Below, piece by piece: positions 16,830-24,927 of a DNA stretch of 64,000 bases (positions within the stretch are counted from its first letter, which is position 1; each line of letters begins with the position of its first letter). Made by a program: the position numbers and the translations under genes. The stretch is from Cellulomonas sp. ES6. Lineage in GTDB: Bacteria > Actinomycetota > Actinomycetes > Actinomycetales > Cellulomonadaceae. Below the pieces are notes generated by a model. It saw only the letters and a program-made list of their open reading frames with translations, ran no database searches and was not told the origin of the DNA. The stretch covers positions 3,100,001-3,164,000 of the forward strand of contig NZ_CP125655.1 of assembly GCF_030053835.1 (NCBI RefSeq), written 5' to 3'.

Positions 16830-16835
16830 ACGCTA
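16830..16835 (-). promoter_or_regulatory. -10 hexamer (leaderless) for the PBP gene
   Basis: TAGCGT on the minus strand, 6 nt before the ATG at 16823. Confidence 0.5.
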
Positions 16836-16904
16836 GGCCAGGTCGGGCCCGGCGTGCCCGGGGAACGGCACGATCCGTCTCAGGTCCACCCGGCCGCCGG
16901 TGCC

Positions 16905-16910
16905 TATCCT
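16905..16910 (+). promoter_or_regulatory. -10 hexamer (leaderless) for the DUF2087 gene
   Basis: TATCCT ends 6 nt before the GTG at 16917, deciding that start. Confidence 0.5.
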
Positions 16911-16916
16911 GCGGGG

Positions 16917-17255
16917 GTGGACGTCCCCTCGGTGCAGCCCCCGGGGCCCGCGGCGGTGCCCCGCGCGGAGCCCGACCCCGTCGCGCGGGCGGACCGGTTC
17001 CTGGTGCGCGGCCGGCTCGAGCAGCTCCCGCGGCGCCGTGCCGACCGGGACCTGGTGCTGCGCCGCCTGGCGCACGGCGTCCTGCCCGAGATCGACGAGC
17101 CGGTCGCCGAGCGCGAGCTCACCGCCCGGCTCGCCGAGGTGGGGCGCGACCCCGTCGGGCTGCGCCGCGAGCTCGTGGAGGCCGGCCTCGTGACGCGCAC
17201 CCGGGACGGCGCGGAGTACTGGCGCACCCGCGTGACGGAGTTCGACGCGCTGTAG
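16917..17255 (+). CDS. DUF2087 domain protein
   Basis: A 112-residue protein: a Pro-rich start, then a DUF2087-like domain with RFLVRGRLEQLPRRRADRDL, VLRRLAHGVLPEIDEP and ELTARLAEVGRDPVGLRREL, ending in GLVTRTRDGAEYWRT. DUF2087 domains are small, winged-helix-like, and often appended to regulators; here the domain stands alone, so DNA or RNA binding is only a possibility. The GTG start is fixed by the leaderless -10. It is divergent from the PBP gene with about 94 nt between. Confidence 0.75.
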   Translation: MDVPSVQPPGPAAVPRAEPDPVARADRFLVRGRLEQLPRRRADRDLVLRRLAHGVLPEIDEPVAERELTARLAEVGRDPVGLRRELVEAGLVTRTRDGAEYWRTRVTEFDAL

Positions 17256-17302
17256 CGCGCGGCTCCGGCCGGCGATGACGGCGCGGGCGGCGCGGGCGGG
17301 TG

Positions 17303-17614
17303 TCAGCCCGGCGCCACGCCCGCGGTGTGCCGCGGCAGGTCGTCGTCGCCGAGGTCCGTGCGCCACACGCCGACCACGCGGAGCCCGGCGACGTCGAGGT
17401 GCGGTGCGACGACGTGGTCCAGCGGGGTGGGCCAGTCGGGCGCCGTGAGCCGTTCCCGGGCCAGCGGACGGCCCGCGTCGTCGTGCACCGTGAGGGTCCA
17501 CACCAGGTCGCCGTCGCCCGCCGCCCCGGGGGAGTGCACGGCCACGGTGCGGGCGCGGGAGAGCGTCCCCTCGTCGAGCGCCGCCAGCCGCGGCAGGTCC
17601 TCGTGGTGCGCCAT
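17303..17614 (-). CDS. Uncharacterised protein (103 aa)
   Basis: A soluble 103-residue protein (MAHHEDLPRLAALDEGTLSR) with mixed alternating hydrophobic strands such as LVWTLTVHDDAGRPL and LRVVGVWRTDLGDDDLP. No known motif is recognised. The ATG at 17614 follows a good GGAGGGG site, which supports it as a real gene. It lies alone between the DUF2087 gene and a tRNA cluster on the same strand. Confidence 0.65.
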   Translation of the reverse strand: MAHHEDLPRLAALDEGTLSRARTVAVHSPGAAGDGDLVWTLTVHDDAGRPLARERLTAPDWPTPLDHVVAPHLDVAGLRVVGVWRTDLGDDDLPRHTAGVAPG

Positions 17615-17698
17615 CGCCCCTCCGTCCGAGCAGCATGATGCTCGTCCGGACCGGGCGTCGTCTCGCCCCGCGGCGGGTGAAGCAGGGCGGCGGCACGA

Positions 17699-17734
17699 CG
17701 AAGCCCCGTCCGCTGTGCGGCGAACGGGGCTTCG
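17699..17734 (-). terminator. Terminator hairpin after tRNA-Phe
   Basis: CGAAGCCCCGT (17699-17709) and ACGGGGCTTCG (17724-17734) form a perfect 11-bp stem with a 14-nt loop, 7 nt beyond the tRNA-Phe 3' end. It closes the three-tRNA transcript. Confidence 0.75.
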
Positions 17735-17741
17735 AGGGTGG

Positions 17742-17814
17742 TGGCTCCGACCGGCGTCGATCCGGTGACCTTTCGATTTTCAGTCGAACGCTCTACCAAC
17801 TGAGCTACAGAGCC
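17742..17814 (-). tRNA. tRNA-Phe (GAA)
   Basis: A full cloverleaf reads on the minus strand: acceptor GGCTCTG with CGGAGCC, D-arm TAGCTCAGTTGGTAGAG, anticodon loop CTGAAAA giving GAA, and T-loop GATCGACGC. The discriminator is A; CCA is not encoded in full. 73 nt. Promoter-distal member of a tRNA cluster. Confidence 0.95.
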
Positions 17815-17856
17815 TCGGGACGACGACGCCGGCCCTGGTGGACCGGCGCTGTCGAG

Positions 17857-17930
17857 CGACCCCGACGGGACTTGAACCCGCGACCTCCGCCGTGACAGGG
17901 CGGCGCGCTAACCAACTGCGCTACGGGGCC
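17857..17930 (-). tRNA. tRNA-Asp (GTC)
   Basis: 74-nt cloverleaf with acceptor GGCCCCG/CGGGGTC, anticodon loop CTGTCAC (GTC), T-arm GGGTTCAAGTCCC and discriminator G, as expected for tRNA-Asp. It lies between tRNA-Glu and tRNA-Phe. Confidence 0.95.
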
Positions 17931-17967
17931 TCGTAGTGAGACCTATTCTTCCACATGCACCGGCTCG

Positions 17968-18040
17968 TACCCCCAACGGGATTCGAACCCGTGCTACCGC
18001 CGTGAAAGGGCGGGGTCCTGGGCCGCTAGACGATGGGGGC
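17968..18040 (-). tRNA. tRNA-Glu (TTC)
   Basis: 73-nt cloverleaf: acceptor GCCCCCA/TGGGGGT with a G1-U72 wobble (seen in other actinobacterial tRNA-Glu), anticodon loop CTTTCAC (TTC), T-arm GGGTTCGAATCCC. First gene of the cluster. Confidence 0.95.
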
Positions 18041-18115
18041 TTGCGCCCCTGACGTCGAGGCGTCTTCAGACCGGTGACGATCATACGGGTAGGAACGCCG
18101 AACGCCAAAGTCGGC

Positions 18116-18121
18116 CAGGAT
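18116..18121 (+). promoter_or_regulatory. -10 hexamer (leaderless) for the metallopeptidase gene
   Basis: CAGGAT ends 7 nt before GTG 18129, favouring that start over ATG 18120, which overlaps the hexamer. Confidence 0.45.
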
Positions 18122-18128
18122 GGGCCCC

Positions 18129-18482
18129 GTGGTGGACATGTCGCGGGAGGACTTCGAGGACGCCGTCCGGGACGGCCTGGACCTGATCCCGCCGGAGCTG
18201 GCGGCCCGGATGGACAACGTCGTCGTGCTGGTCGAGGACGACCCGCCGGCGGACGACCCCGAGCTGCTCGGGCTGTACGAGGGCGTGCCGCTGACGGAGC
18301 GCGGGGAGTTCTGGGCGGCGGGGTCGCTGCCGGACCGCATCACGATCTACCGGAACCCGACGCTCGCGCTGTGCGCGGACCGGGACGAGGTCGTCGAGGA
18401 GGTCGCCGTCACCGTGGTGCACGAGGTGGCGCACCACTTCGGGATCGACGACCGGCGGCTGCACGAGCTCGGCTGGGGCTGA
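18129..18482 (+). CDS. Zincin-like metallopeptidase family protein (PF06262 type)
   Basis: A 117-residue protein with the family opening MSREDFEDAVRDGLDLIPPE, the strand NVVVLVEDDPP, LGLYEGVPLTER, and the zinc motif VVHEVAHHFGIDDRRLHELG (HExxH plus a downstream Asp/Glu). The family is compact and conserved in Actinobacteria, with no established substrate. Starts at 18120 and 18138 are possible; GTG 18129 is chosen for its position behind the -10. It lies between the tRNA cluster and an LLM enzyme. Confidence 0.87.
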   Translation: MVDMSREDFEDAVRDGLDLIPPELAARMDNVVVLVEDDPPADDPELLGLYEGVPLTERGEFWAAGSLPDRITIYRNPTLALCADRDEVVEEVAVTVVHEVAHHFGIDDRRLHELGWG

Positions 18483-18516
18483 CGAGGTGCCCCCGGGGGG
18501 TGTCGGGGGCCCTGGC

Positions 18517-18522
18517 TACGCT
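18517..18522 (+). promoter_or_regulatory. -10 hexamer (leaderless) for the LLM enzyme gene
   Basis: TACGCT, 6 nt before ATG 18529. Confidence 0.5.
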
Positions 18523-18528
18523 GCCGGG

Positions 18529-19446
18529 ATGACCGGAGCCAGCCCCGCCCGCACGCGCCTCGGCGTCGTGATCCTCCCGCAGCAGCGCTGGGCGCAGGCC
18601 CGGCACACCTGGCGCCGCGCCGAGGAGTACGGGTTCGACCACGCCTGGACCTACGACCACCTGGCGTGGCGGTCGCTCGCGGACGAGCCGTGGTTCGCGA
18701 CGGTGCCCCTGCTCGCGGCGGCGGCCGCCGTCACCGAGCGGATCCGGCTCGGCACGTGGGTCGCGTCGCCGAACTTCCGGCACCCCGTGCCGTTCGCGAA
18801 GGACGTCATGGGCCTCGACGACGTCGCGGGCGGGCGGTTCCTGCTCGGGCTCGGGGCCGGAGGCGAGGGGTTCGACGCGGGCGTGCTCGGGCCGGCGCCG
18901 ACGCGCGGCGAGCGCACCCGCCGGTTCGAGGAGTTCGTCGAGCTGCTGGACCGGCTGCTGACCCACCCGGAGACGGAGCACGAGGGCACGTTCTACGCCG
19001 CCCACGGGGCCCGGATGCACCCGGGCACGATCGCGCGGCCGCGCACGCCGTTCGTCGTCGCCGCGAACGGCCCGCGCACGATGGCGCTCGCGGCGCGGTT
19101 CGGCCAGGGCTGGGCGACCTACGGCCCGTCGTTCGCGCCGGAGGACGTGACGGGCCCGGTGTCCGCCGCGCAGGAGGCGTGGTGGTCCGGGCTGGCCGGG
19201 ATGGTGGACCAGGTCCGGGAGGTCGCCGCGCGGGAGGCCCCGGGCGGGCGGGTGCCCGACCTGTACCTCAGCCTCGACGGGGCACCGGTGTACTCGCTGG
19301 AGTCGCCGGAGGTGCTGGTGGAGGGCGTCGAGCGCGCGACGGCGCTGGGGTTCTCCGACGTCGTCGTGCACTGGCCGCGCGAGCGGGGGATCTACGCCGG
19401 CTCGGAGGACGTCATGGCCGAGGCGCTGTCCCGGCTCGGGCGCTGA
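18529..19446 (+). CDS. LLM-class oxidoreductase, probably F420-dependent
   Basis: A 305-residue luciferase-like TIM barrel: TRLGVVILPQQRWAQARHTW, FDHAWTYDHLAWRSLADEPW, RIRLGTWVASPNFRHPVPFA and GGRFLLGLGAGGEGFDAGVL. The non-prolyl cis peptide region and the absence of FMN-reductase pairing are typical of F420-using members, but the cofactor is inferred. The substrate is unknown. The start is set by the leaderless hexamer. It converges on galE across 75 nt of GC-rich sequence. Confidence 0.85.
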   Translation: MTGASPARTRLGVVILPQQRWAQARHTWRRAEEYGFDHAWTYDHLAWRSLADEPWFATVPLLAAAAAVTERIRLGTWVASPNFRHPVPFAKDVMGLDDVAGGRFLLGLGAGGEGFDAGVLGPAPTRGERTRRFEEFVELLDRLLTHPETEHEGTFYAAHGARMHPGTIARPRTPFVVAANGPRTMALAARFGQGWATYGPSFAPEDVTGPVSAAQEAWWSGLAGMVDQVREVAAREAPGGRVPDLYLSLDGAPVYSLESPEVLVEGVERATALGFSDVVVHWPRERGIYAGSEDVMAEALSRLGR

Positions 19447-19521
19447 CCGGGGCCCTGCGTGCCGGTCCCCGGCCCCGGCCCGCGTGCAGGTCCCGGCCCG
19501 CGCGGTCCGTGCCCGGCGGTG

Positions 19522-20481
19522 TCAGGGCTGGGCCTGGCGGGCCTCCCACGCGCTGGCGACCATCTCCGTGAGCGTGTGCCGCATGACCCAGTCGAGGTCG
19601 CGCGCCGCGGCCTCGCCGGACGCCACGATCCGGGCGGGGTCGCCCGGCCGGCGCGGCGCGACCTCGGGCTCGAACGCGATGCCCGTGCCCTGGGCCATGG
19701 CGGTCATGATCTCGCGCACGGAGACGCCGTCCCCGGAACCGAGGTTGTAGACCGCCTGGAGCGGCCGGTCCTCCGCCAGGGCGCGGGCGGCCGCCACGTG
19801 CGAGACGGCGAGGTCCGCGACGTGGACGTAGTCGCGCACGCACGTCCCGTCCGGCGTCGGGTAGTCGTCGCCGTTGATGCGGGGCGTGCGGCCGGCCGCG
19901 AGGGCGTCGAGCACCAGCGGGAACAGGTTGTGCGGGCTCGTGTCGGAGAGCTCCGGGCTGCCGGAGCCCACGACGTTGAAGTACCGCAGAGACGTGTGGC
20001 GGAGCCCCGTGGCGCGCGCCTGGTCGCGCAGCAGCCACTCGCCGATGAGCTTCGACTCGCCGTACGGGGACTCGGGGGCGGTCGGGGTCTCCTCGGTGAC
20101 GAGGTCGACGTCCGGGGTGCCGTAGACGGCCGCGCTGGAGGAGAACACGATGCGCCGGACGTCCGCGGCGGCCATCGCCTCGAGCAGGTGCGCCGTGCCC
20201 GTGACGTTCTGCTCGTAGGTGTGCAGCGGCCGCTGGACGGACACCCCGGCGTACTTGAAGCCCGCGAGGTGCACGACGCCGGTGACCCCGTGCGTGCGCA
20301 GCGCGTCGGTCACGAGGGCGGTGTCGAGCACGGACCCCTCGACGAACGGCACGTCCCCGGGGACGAACCGGCGGTGCCCGGACGAGAGGTCGTCCAGCAC
20401 CACGGCGGGGATGCCCACCTGACCGAACGCCCGCACCACGTGCGACCCGATGTACCCCGCGCCTCCGGTGACCATCCACAT
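19522..20481 (-). CDS. galE: UDP-glucose 4-epimerase
   Basis: Interconverts UDP-glucose and UDP-galactose with tightly bound NAD. The 319-residue extended SDR has VTGGAGYIGSHVV (NAD loop), HLAGFKYAGVSVQRPL, FSSSAAVYGTP (catalytic Ser/Thr), SPYGESKLIGEWLL (YxxxK) and LRYFNVVGS. ATG 20481 is 7 nt behind a TAGGCT -10. It is divergent from the carotenoid operon, with no other sugar genes nearby, so it probably serves cell-wall or exopolysaccharide precursors. Confidence 0.93.
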   Translation of the reverse strand: MWMVTGGAGYIGSHVVRAFGQVGIPAVVLDDLSSGHRRFVPGDVPFVEGSVLDTALVTDALRTHGVTGVVHLAGFKYAGVSVQRPLHTYEQNVTGTAHLLEAMAAADVRRIVFSSSAAVYGTPDVDLVTEETPTAPESPYGESKLIGEWLLRDQARATGLRHTSLRYFNVVGSGSPELSDTSPHNLFPLVLDALAAGRTPRINGDDYPTPDGTCVRDYVHVADLAVSHVAAARALAEDRPLQAVYNLGSGDGVSVREIMTAMAQGTGIAFEPEVAPRRPGDPARIVASGEAAARDLDWVMRHTLTEMVASAWEARQAQP

Positions 20482-20488
20482 GGACCGC

Positions 20489-20494
20489 AGCCTA
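20489..20494 (-). promoter_or_regulatory. -10 hexamer (leaderless) for galE
   Basis: TAGGCT on the minus strand, 7 nt before ATG 20481. Confidence 0.5.
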
Positions 20495-20644
20495 GCGCGC
20501 CGGTGGTGCTTTCTGCTCGGATCCGGTGGTTCCTGTGCGTTTGCCGGGCGTTGCCGGCGGCTGCCGACGCCCTCCCCGGCGACCGGGCGGCCGGAGTGGC
20601 TCGTGGAGAGCCCGCCGATGCGGCAGAGTGCTCGTGAAGGCGCT

Positions 20645-20658
20645 CACCACCGGTGGTG
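20645..20658. promoter_or_regulatory. 14-bp palindrome over the crt operon -35 region
   Basis: CACCACCGGTGGTG is a perfect palindrome. Its right arm occupies the -35 position (17 nt before the TATGCT -10), so a bound protein would compete with or contact sigma. Confidence 0.6.
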
Positions 20659-20668
20659 CGGAGGGAGA

Positions 20669-20686
20669 TGCTCAGTATGCTGAGCA
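20669..20686. promoter_or_regulatory. Inverted repeat over the crt operon -10
   Basis: TGCTCAG-TATG-CTGAGCA: perfect 7-bp arms with a 4-nt centre, containing the -10 hexamer TATGCT (20676-20681). It is the likely operator of the carotenoid operon. The crtE ribosome site (AGGGGAGGA, 20701-20709) follows. Confidence 0.65.
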
Positions 20687-20712
20687 CCTCGCTCGAGCCC
20701 AGGGGAGGACGC

Positions 20713-21879
20713 GTGCGCAGGACACGCAGCACGGCCGACGGCACGCACGCGCCCGCGCGCGTCGGCCTGGCCCCGGACGCCCCGGCGGCGCACCTGGTCC
20801 TGCCCGTGGAGGCGGGAACGGACGACCTCGCCGCCCGCGTCGAGCAGGGCCTGGCCGAGGTGCGGCTGCTGCTGGTCGACGAGGTCGCGCGGCGCCGGGC
20901 CCGCGCCCGCGAGCTGGCGCCCGAGCACGCCGCCCTCTGGCGCGCCGTGGGCGACCAGATCGGCGGGCGGCTCATGCGCCCCCGGCTCACGCTCGCCGCG
21001 TACCTGGGCCTCGGCGGCACCGACCTGGCCGGCGCGGCGCCGGTCGCGGCGGCGCAGGAGATGCTGCACACCGCGATGCTCGTGCACGACGACGTGCTGG
21101 ACCACGACGACACCCGTCGCGGCCGGCCCAACGTGACCGGCAGCGCGCGGCGGCGGCTCGCCGCGAACGGCGTGACTGGTCCGGCCGCGGAGGCGCCGGT
21201 GCTCGCCGCCGGCCTGCTCGGCGGCGACCTCGCGCTGGCCGCCGCGTTCGAGCTGGTCGCCGGCGCCCCCGTGCCCGCCGAGGTGCGCCTGCGCGTCGTG
21301 CAGGACCTCGCGCGCGCGGTCGACACCACCGTGGCCGGGGAGCTCCTCGACGTCACCGGCAGCCTGCACGGCCCGACCGCGGTGGACGCGCTGCGGGTCG
21401 CCGAGCTGAAGACCGCTGTGTACTCCTGCTGCACGCCGCTCGCGGCCGGGGCGCTGCTCGCGGGCGCGGACGACGGCGTGCTCGGCGTGCTCGACCGGTT
21501 CGGCACCGCCTTCGGGATCGCGTTCCAGCTCCTCGACGACGAGCTCGGCGTCTTCGGCGACCCGGCGGTCACGGGCAAGTCGACGCTCTCCGACCTGCGC
21601 GAGGGCAAGCGCACGGAGCTGCTGCGCCTGGCCTACCTCCGGGCGGACGCCCCCGGGCGGGCGGTGCTCGACGCGGCCGTCGGGCGGCACGACCTCACCG
21701 AGGCCGAGGCCGACCGCGTCCGCGAGGTCATGGTGCGCTCGGGCGCGCTGGACGAGTCGCGCCTCGTCCGCGCCGACGCCCTGCGGACGGCCCGCACGAC
21801 CGCCGACGAGGGGCTGCCGGCCGGGCTCGCCGCGTACCTCGGCTCGCTCGTGGCGGTCGTGGCGGGGACGACCCCGTGA
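20713..21879 (+). CDS. crtE: Polyprenyl (geranylgeranyl) diphosphate synthase
   Basis: Makes the C20 GGPP precursor of carotenoids. GTG 20713 is chosen because the predicted promoter -10 covers the earlier candidates (20653, 20668, 20677) and AGGGGAGGA precedes it; this gives 388 residues. The first Asp-rich motif DDVLDHDD lies near 125-132 and the second, LLDDELGVFGD, near 275, with the Lys in GKSTLSDLREGKRTEL. The residue pattern before the first motif (EMLHTAMLV) fits a medium-chain synthase. It is the first gene of a six-gene operon and overlaps crtB by GTGA. Confidence 0.9.
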   Translation: MRRTRSTADGTHAPARVGLAPDAPAAHLVLPVEAGTDDLAARVEQGLAEVRLLLVDEVARRRARARELAPEHAALWRAVGDQIGGRLMRPRLTLAAYLGLGGTDLAGAAPVAAAQEMLHTAMLVHDDVLDHDDTRRGRPNVTGSARRRLAANGVTGPAAEAPVLAAGLLGGDLALAAAFELVAGAPVPAEVRLRVVQDLARAVDTTVAGELLDVTGSLHGPTAVDALRVAELKTAVYSCCTPLAAGALLAGADDGVLGVLDRFGTAFGIAFQLLDDELGVFGDPAVTGKSTLSDLREGKRTELLRLAYLRADAPGRAVLDAAVGRHDLTEAEADRVREVMVRSGALDESRLVRADALRTARTTADEGLPAGLAAYLGSLVAVVAGTTP

Positions 21880-22862
21880 CCGCGACGCCGGGCACCGGGG
21901 TCCGGGCGGCGTCGGCCGCGCTGTACGACCGCACCGCCGCCCGGGCCAGCCGCGCGGTGCTCGCCGGGTACTCGACGTCGTTCGGCCTGGGCACGCGGCT
22001 GCTCGGCCCGCGCGCCCGGCACGACATCGAGGCGGTCTACGCGCTGGTGCGGATCGCCGACGAGGTCGTCGACACCCGCGGCGGCGCGGACGCCGCGGCC
22101 CTGCTGGACGAGCTGGAGGCGCAGACCGGCCGGGCGCTGGGGTCCGGGTGGTCGACGAACCTCGTCGTGCACGCCTTCGCCCGCACCGCGCGCCGCGTCG
22201 GCATCGGGCACGCCGAGGTCGACCCGTTCTTCGCGTCGATGCGCGCCGACCTGACCGTGCGGGTGCACGACCGCGCCTCCTACGAGCGGTACGTGTACGG
22301 CTCCGCCGAGGTGGTCGGGCTCATGTGCCTGCAGGTGTTCCTCAACGCCGACCGTCGTCCCGGCGAGCCCGTCCGCCGCCCCGACGCCGCGACCGTGGAC
22401 GGCGCCCGGGCGCTGGGCGCGGCGTTCCAGAAGATCAACTTCCTGCGCGACCTCGGCGCCGACGCGGGGGAGCTCGGCCGGTGCTACTTCCCGGGTGTGC
22501 CGGCGACGGGCCCCACCGACGCGCAGCTCGCGGAGATCCTCGCGGAGATCGGCGACGACCTGGCGCGCGCCCGCGCGGCGCTGCCGCGGCTGCCCCGCCG
22601 GGCCCGTGCGGCGGTCGCCGCGACGCTCGCGCTGTACGACCGGCTGCTGGCGGAGCTCGCCGCGACCCCGCCGGAGCAGGTGCTGGCGTCGCGGGTGCGC
22701 GTGAGCACGCCGCGCAAGGTCGCGGTGCTGGTGCGGACGCTCGCGGAGCAGGCGGCGGACGCGGTGCCCCGCCGGGGCGGCGCGGCCGGCGGCGCCGCGG
22801 CCAGCAGGACGGCGGCCGGCGCACCCGCGCCCGCCGCGACGGACGACGGAGGTGCGGCGTGA
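21876..22862 (+). CDS. crtB: Phytoene synthase
   Basis: Condenses two GGPP to phytoene. The 328-residue squalene/phytoene synthase fold shows YSTSFGLGTRLL, the first Asp motif RIADEVVDTRGG near 60, YVYGSAEVVGLMCLQVF, and the second Asp motif QKINFLRDLGADAGELGRCYF near 185-200 (here split in the usual way). An Ala/Gly-rich tail of about 35 residues is unusual but variable in the family. GTG start and stop both lie in GTGA overlaps. Confidence 0.95.
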   Translation: MTATPGTGVRAASAALYDRTAARASRAVLAGYSTSFGLGTRLLGPRARHDIEAVYALVRIADEVVDTRGGADAAALLDELEAQTGRALGSGWSTNLVVHAFARTARRVGIGHAEVDPFFASMRADLTVRVHDRASYERYVYGSAEVVGLMCLQVFLNADRRPGEPVRRPDAATVDGARALGAAFQKINFLRDLGADAGELGRCYFPGVPATGPTDAQLAEILAEIGDDLARARAALPRLPRRARAAVAATLALYDRLLAELAATPPEQVLASRVRVSTPRKVAVLVRTLAEQAADAVPRRGGAAGGAAASRTAAGAPAPAATDDGGAA

Positions 22863-24574
22863 CGGGTCGGGTGGTCGTGGTCGGCGGCGGGATCGGCGGC
22901 CTGGCCACCGCGGCCCTGCTCGCCCGGGGCGGCGCGCAGGTGACGCTGCTCGAGCGGCACGACCGGGTCGGCGGGCGCACGGGCACGCGGGAGCTCGACG
23001 GCTTCCGGTTCGACACCGGCCCGTCGTGGTACTTCATGCCCGAGGTGTTCGCGCACTTCTTCGCCCTGCTCGGCGAGCGCGTCGAGGACCACGTCGACCT
23101 GGTCCGGCTGGACCCGGCGTACCGGCTGTTCCCCGAGCCCGACCCGGCGCTCGGCCCGGACGCGCCGTCCGAGCCGTTCGAGGTCACCGCGGACCCCGAG
23201 CGGAACTGGGCCACGTTCGAGCGGCTCGAGCCCGGGGCCGGCGAGGCCCTGCGCCGGTACACCGAGCAGTCGACCGAGGCGTACCGCACCGCGCTGGACC
23301 ACTTCCTCTACACGACGTTCGAGCGGCCGGACCGTGCCGTGACCGCGGACGTCGCGCGCCGGGCCGGGACGCTCGCGTCGCTGCTGACCCAGTCGCTGGC
23401 GCAGAAGGTCGCGCGCACCACGGACCACCCGGTGCTGCGGCAGGTGCTCGGCTACCACGCGGTGTTCCTCGGCTCGTCGCCCTACCGCGTGCCGGCGCTG
23501 TACTCCCTCATGAGCCACCTCGACCTCGTGGACGGCGTGCAGTACCCGCGCGGCGGCATGTACACCGTGATCGAGGCCATCGAGCGGCTCGCTGTCGCGC
23601 AGGGCGTCACCATCCGCACCGGCGCCGAGGTCGTCGGGGTCGAGGTCGACCCGGCGGCGCGCAGCGTCCGGCACCCCCGCCGCACGGGCACGGCGCGCGG
23701 CGTCCGGCTCGCGGACGGGGAGCTCGTGCCCGCCGACGTCGTCGTGTCCGGGGCGGACCTGTTCCACACCGAGACGGCGCTGCTGCCGCCCGAGCACCGC
23801 ACGCTGCCGGAGTCCTGGTGGCAGGACCGCGCGCCGGGGATCTCCGCCCTGCTGGTGATGGCCGGCGTCCGGGGCGAGCTCCCGGAGCTCGCGCACCACT
23901 CGCTGTTCTTCACGCGCGACTGGCCCGGGAACTTCGACGCCATCCTCGGGCCGACGGTGCGGCCGGTGCCGGTGGGCCGGCTCCACGTCCCGGACACGGC
24001 GTCGCTGTACGTGTCGCGGACCACGGCGACCGACCCCGGTGCCGCCCCGCCCGGGCACGAGAACCTCTTCGTGCTGGTGCCGTTCCCGGCGGACCCGTCG
24101 ATCGGCGCGGGCCCGGACGGGCAGGCGGAGCTCGACGCCCACGCGGACCGGTTCCTCGACCAGGTCGCGCGCTGGGCCGGCATCCCCGGCCTGCGCGAGC
24201 GGGTCGTGACGCGTCGGGTCGTCGGGCCCGCGGACTTCGCGCGCGACTTCTCGGCCTGGCGCGGGACCGCCCTCGGCATGGAGCACACCCTGGGTCAGAG
24301 CGCGATGTTCCGCCCCGGGGACCGCTCCCCGCGGGTCCCCAACCTGCTGCACGTCGGGGGCGGTACCGTGCCCGGCGTGGGGCTGCCGATGTGCCTGATC
24401 AGCGCCGAGCTGGTCGCCAAGCGCCTGCTCGGCGAGACCTCGCCGCGCCCGCTGCCCGCGCCGCTGCGCCGGGGCTTCCTCGCCGCTGCGCGCCCGCGCG
24501 GGGCGTGGGCGCCGGTGCTCGCGGCCGGTCCGGCGACGGAGCCCGACGGCTGCGAGCCGGCGGGGGCGTGGTGA
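22859..24574 (+). CDS. crtI: Phytoene desaturase
   Basis: FAD-dependent desaturase that turns phytoene into lycopene. 571 residues: the FAD loop VVVVGGGIGGLATAALLARG at the N-terminus, DRVGGRTGTRELDGFRFDTG, the substrate-channel region, VQYPRGGMYTVIEAIERLA, and the C-terminal signature LLHVGGGTVPGVGLPMCLIS. An extra Pro/Ala-rich tail of about 50 residues ends the protein. It overlaps crtB upstream and the cyclase subunit downstream by GTGA. Confidence 0.96.
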   Translation: MTGRVVVVGGGIGGLATAALLARGGAQVTLLERHDRVGGRTGTRELDGFRFDTGPSWYFMPEVFAHFFALLGERVEDHVDLVRLDPAYRLFPEPDPALGPDAPSEPFEVTADPERNWATFERLEPGAGEALRRYTEQSTEAYRTALDHFLYTTFERPDRAVTADVARRAGTLASLLTQSLAQKVARTTDHPVLRQVLGYHAVFLGSSPYRVPALYSLMSHLDLVDGVQYPRGGMYTVIEAIERLAVAQGVTIRTGAEVVGVEVDPAARSVRHPRRTGTARGVRLADGELVPADVVVSGADLFHTETALLPPEHRTLPESWWQDRAPGISALLVMAGVRGELPELAHHSLFFTRDWPGNFDAILGPTVRPVPVGRLHVPDTASLYVSRTTATDPGAAPPGHENLFVLVPFPADPSIGAGPDGQAELDAHADRFLDQVARWAGIPGLRERVVTRRVVGPADFARDFSAWRGTALGMEHTLGQSAMFRPGDRSPRVPNLLHVGGGTVPGVGLPMCLISAELVAKRLLGETSPRPLPAPLRRGFLAAARPRGAWAPVLAAGPATEPDGCEPAGAW

Positions 24575-24927
24575 CCGCCCTCACCGGGTTCGCCTACCTC
24601 GGCGCGCTGCTGCTCTCGCTCGGCGGGCTCGCGATGATCGACCGCAGGTTCCGACTCGCGTTCTGGTCGCACCCGCGCCGCACCGCGCTGTGCCTCGCGA
24701 TCGGCGTGGCGGGGTTCCTGCTGTGGGACGTGGCCGGGCTGCTGCTCGGCATCTTCTCCCGGGGTGAGAGCCCGCACATGACCGGGCTGCTGCTCGCCCC
24801 GGACCTGCCCGTCGAGGAGGCCGTGTTCCTCACGCTGCTCTGCTACGTCGCCCTCCTGGGGTGGCGGTGGTTCGACCGGCAGTCCGCGCTGCGGGAGCGG
24901 TTCCGGGGCGAGGAGGCGGGGCGGTGA
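24571..24927 (+). CDS. crtYe: C50 carotenoid cyclase subunit, CrtYe/LbtA type
   Basis: A 118-residue, three-helix membrane protein: one half of the heterodimeric lycopene-type cyclase used for C50 carotenoids in Corynebacterium, Micrococcus and Dietzia. Features: YLGALLLSLGGLAMIDRRFR, a central helix CLAIGVAGFLLWDVAGLLLG, and the catalytic-type motif LPVEEAVFLTLLCY. It is coupled by GTGA to both neighbours. Whether the ring made is beta, gamma or epsilon cannot be told from this sequence by eye. Confidence 0.9.
   Translation: MTALTGFAYLGALLLSLGGLAMIDRRFRLAFWSHPRRTALCLAIGVAGFLLWDVAGLLLGIFSRGESPHMTGLLLAPDLPVEEAVFLTLLCYVALLGWRWFDRQSALRERFRGEEAGR

Noticed and set aside
17742..18040. Integration at the three-tRNA cluster
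   Set aside because: All three tRNAs are intact, evenly spaced, followed by a terminator, and flanked by ordinary host genes.
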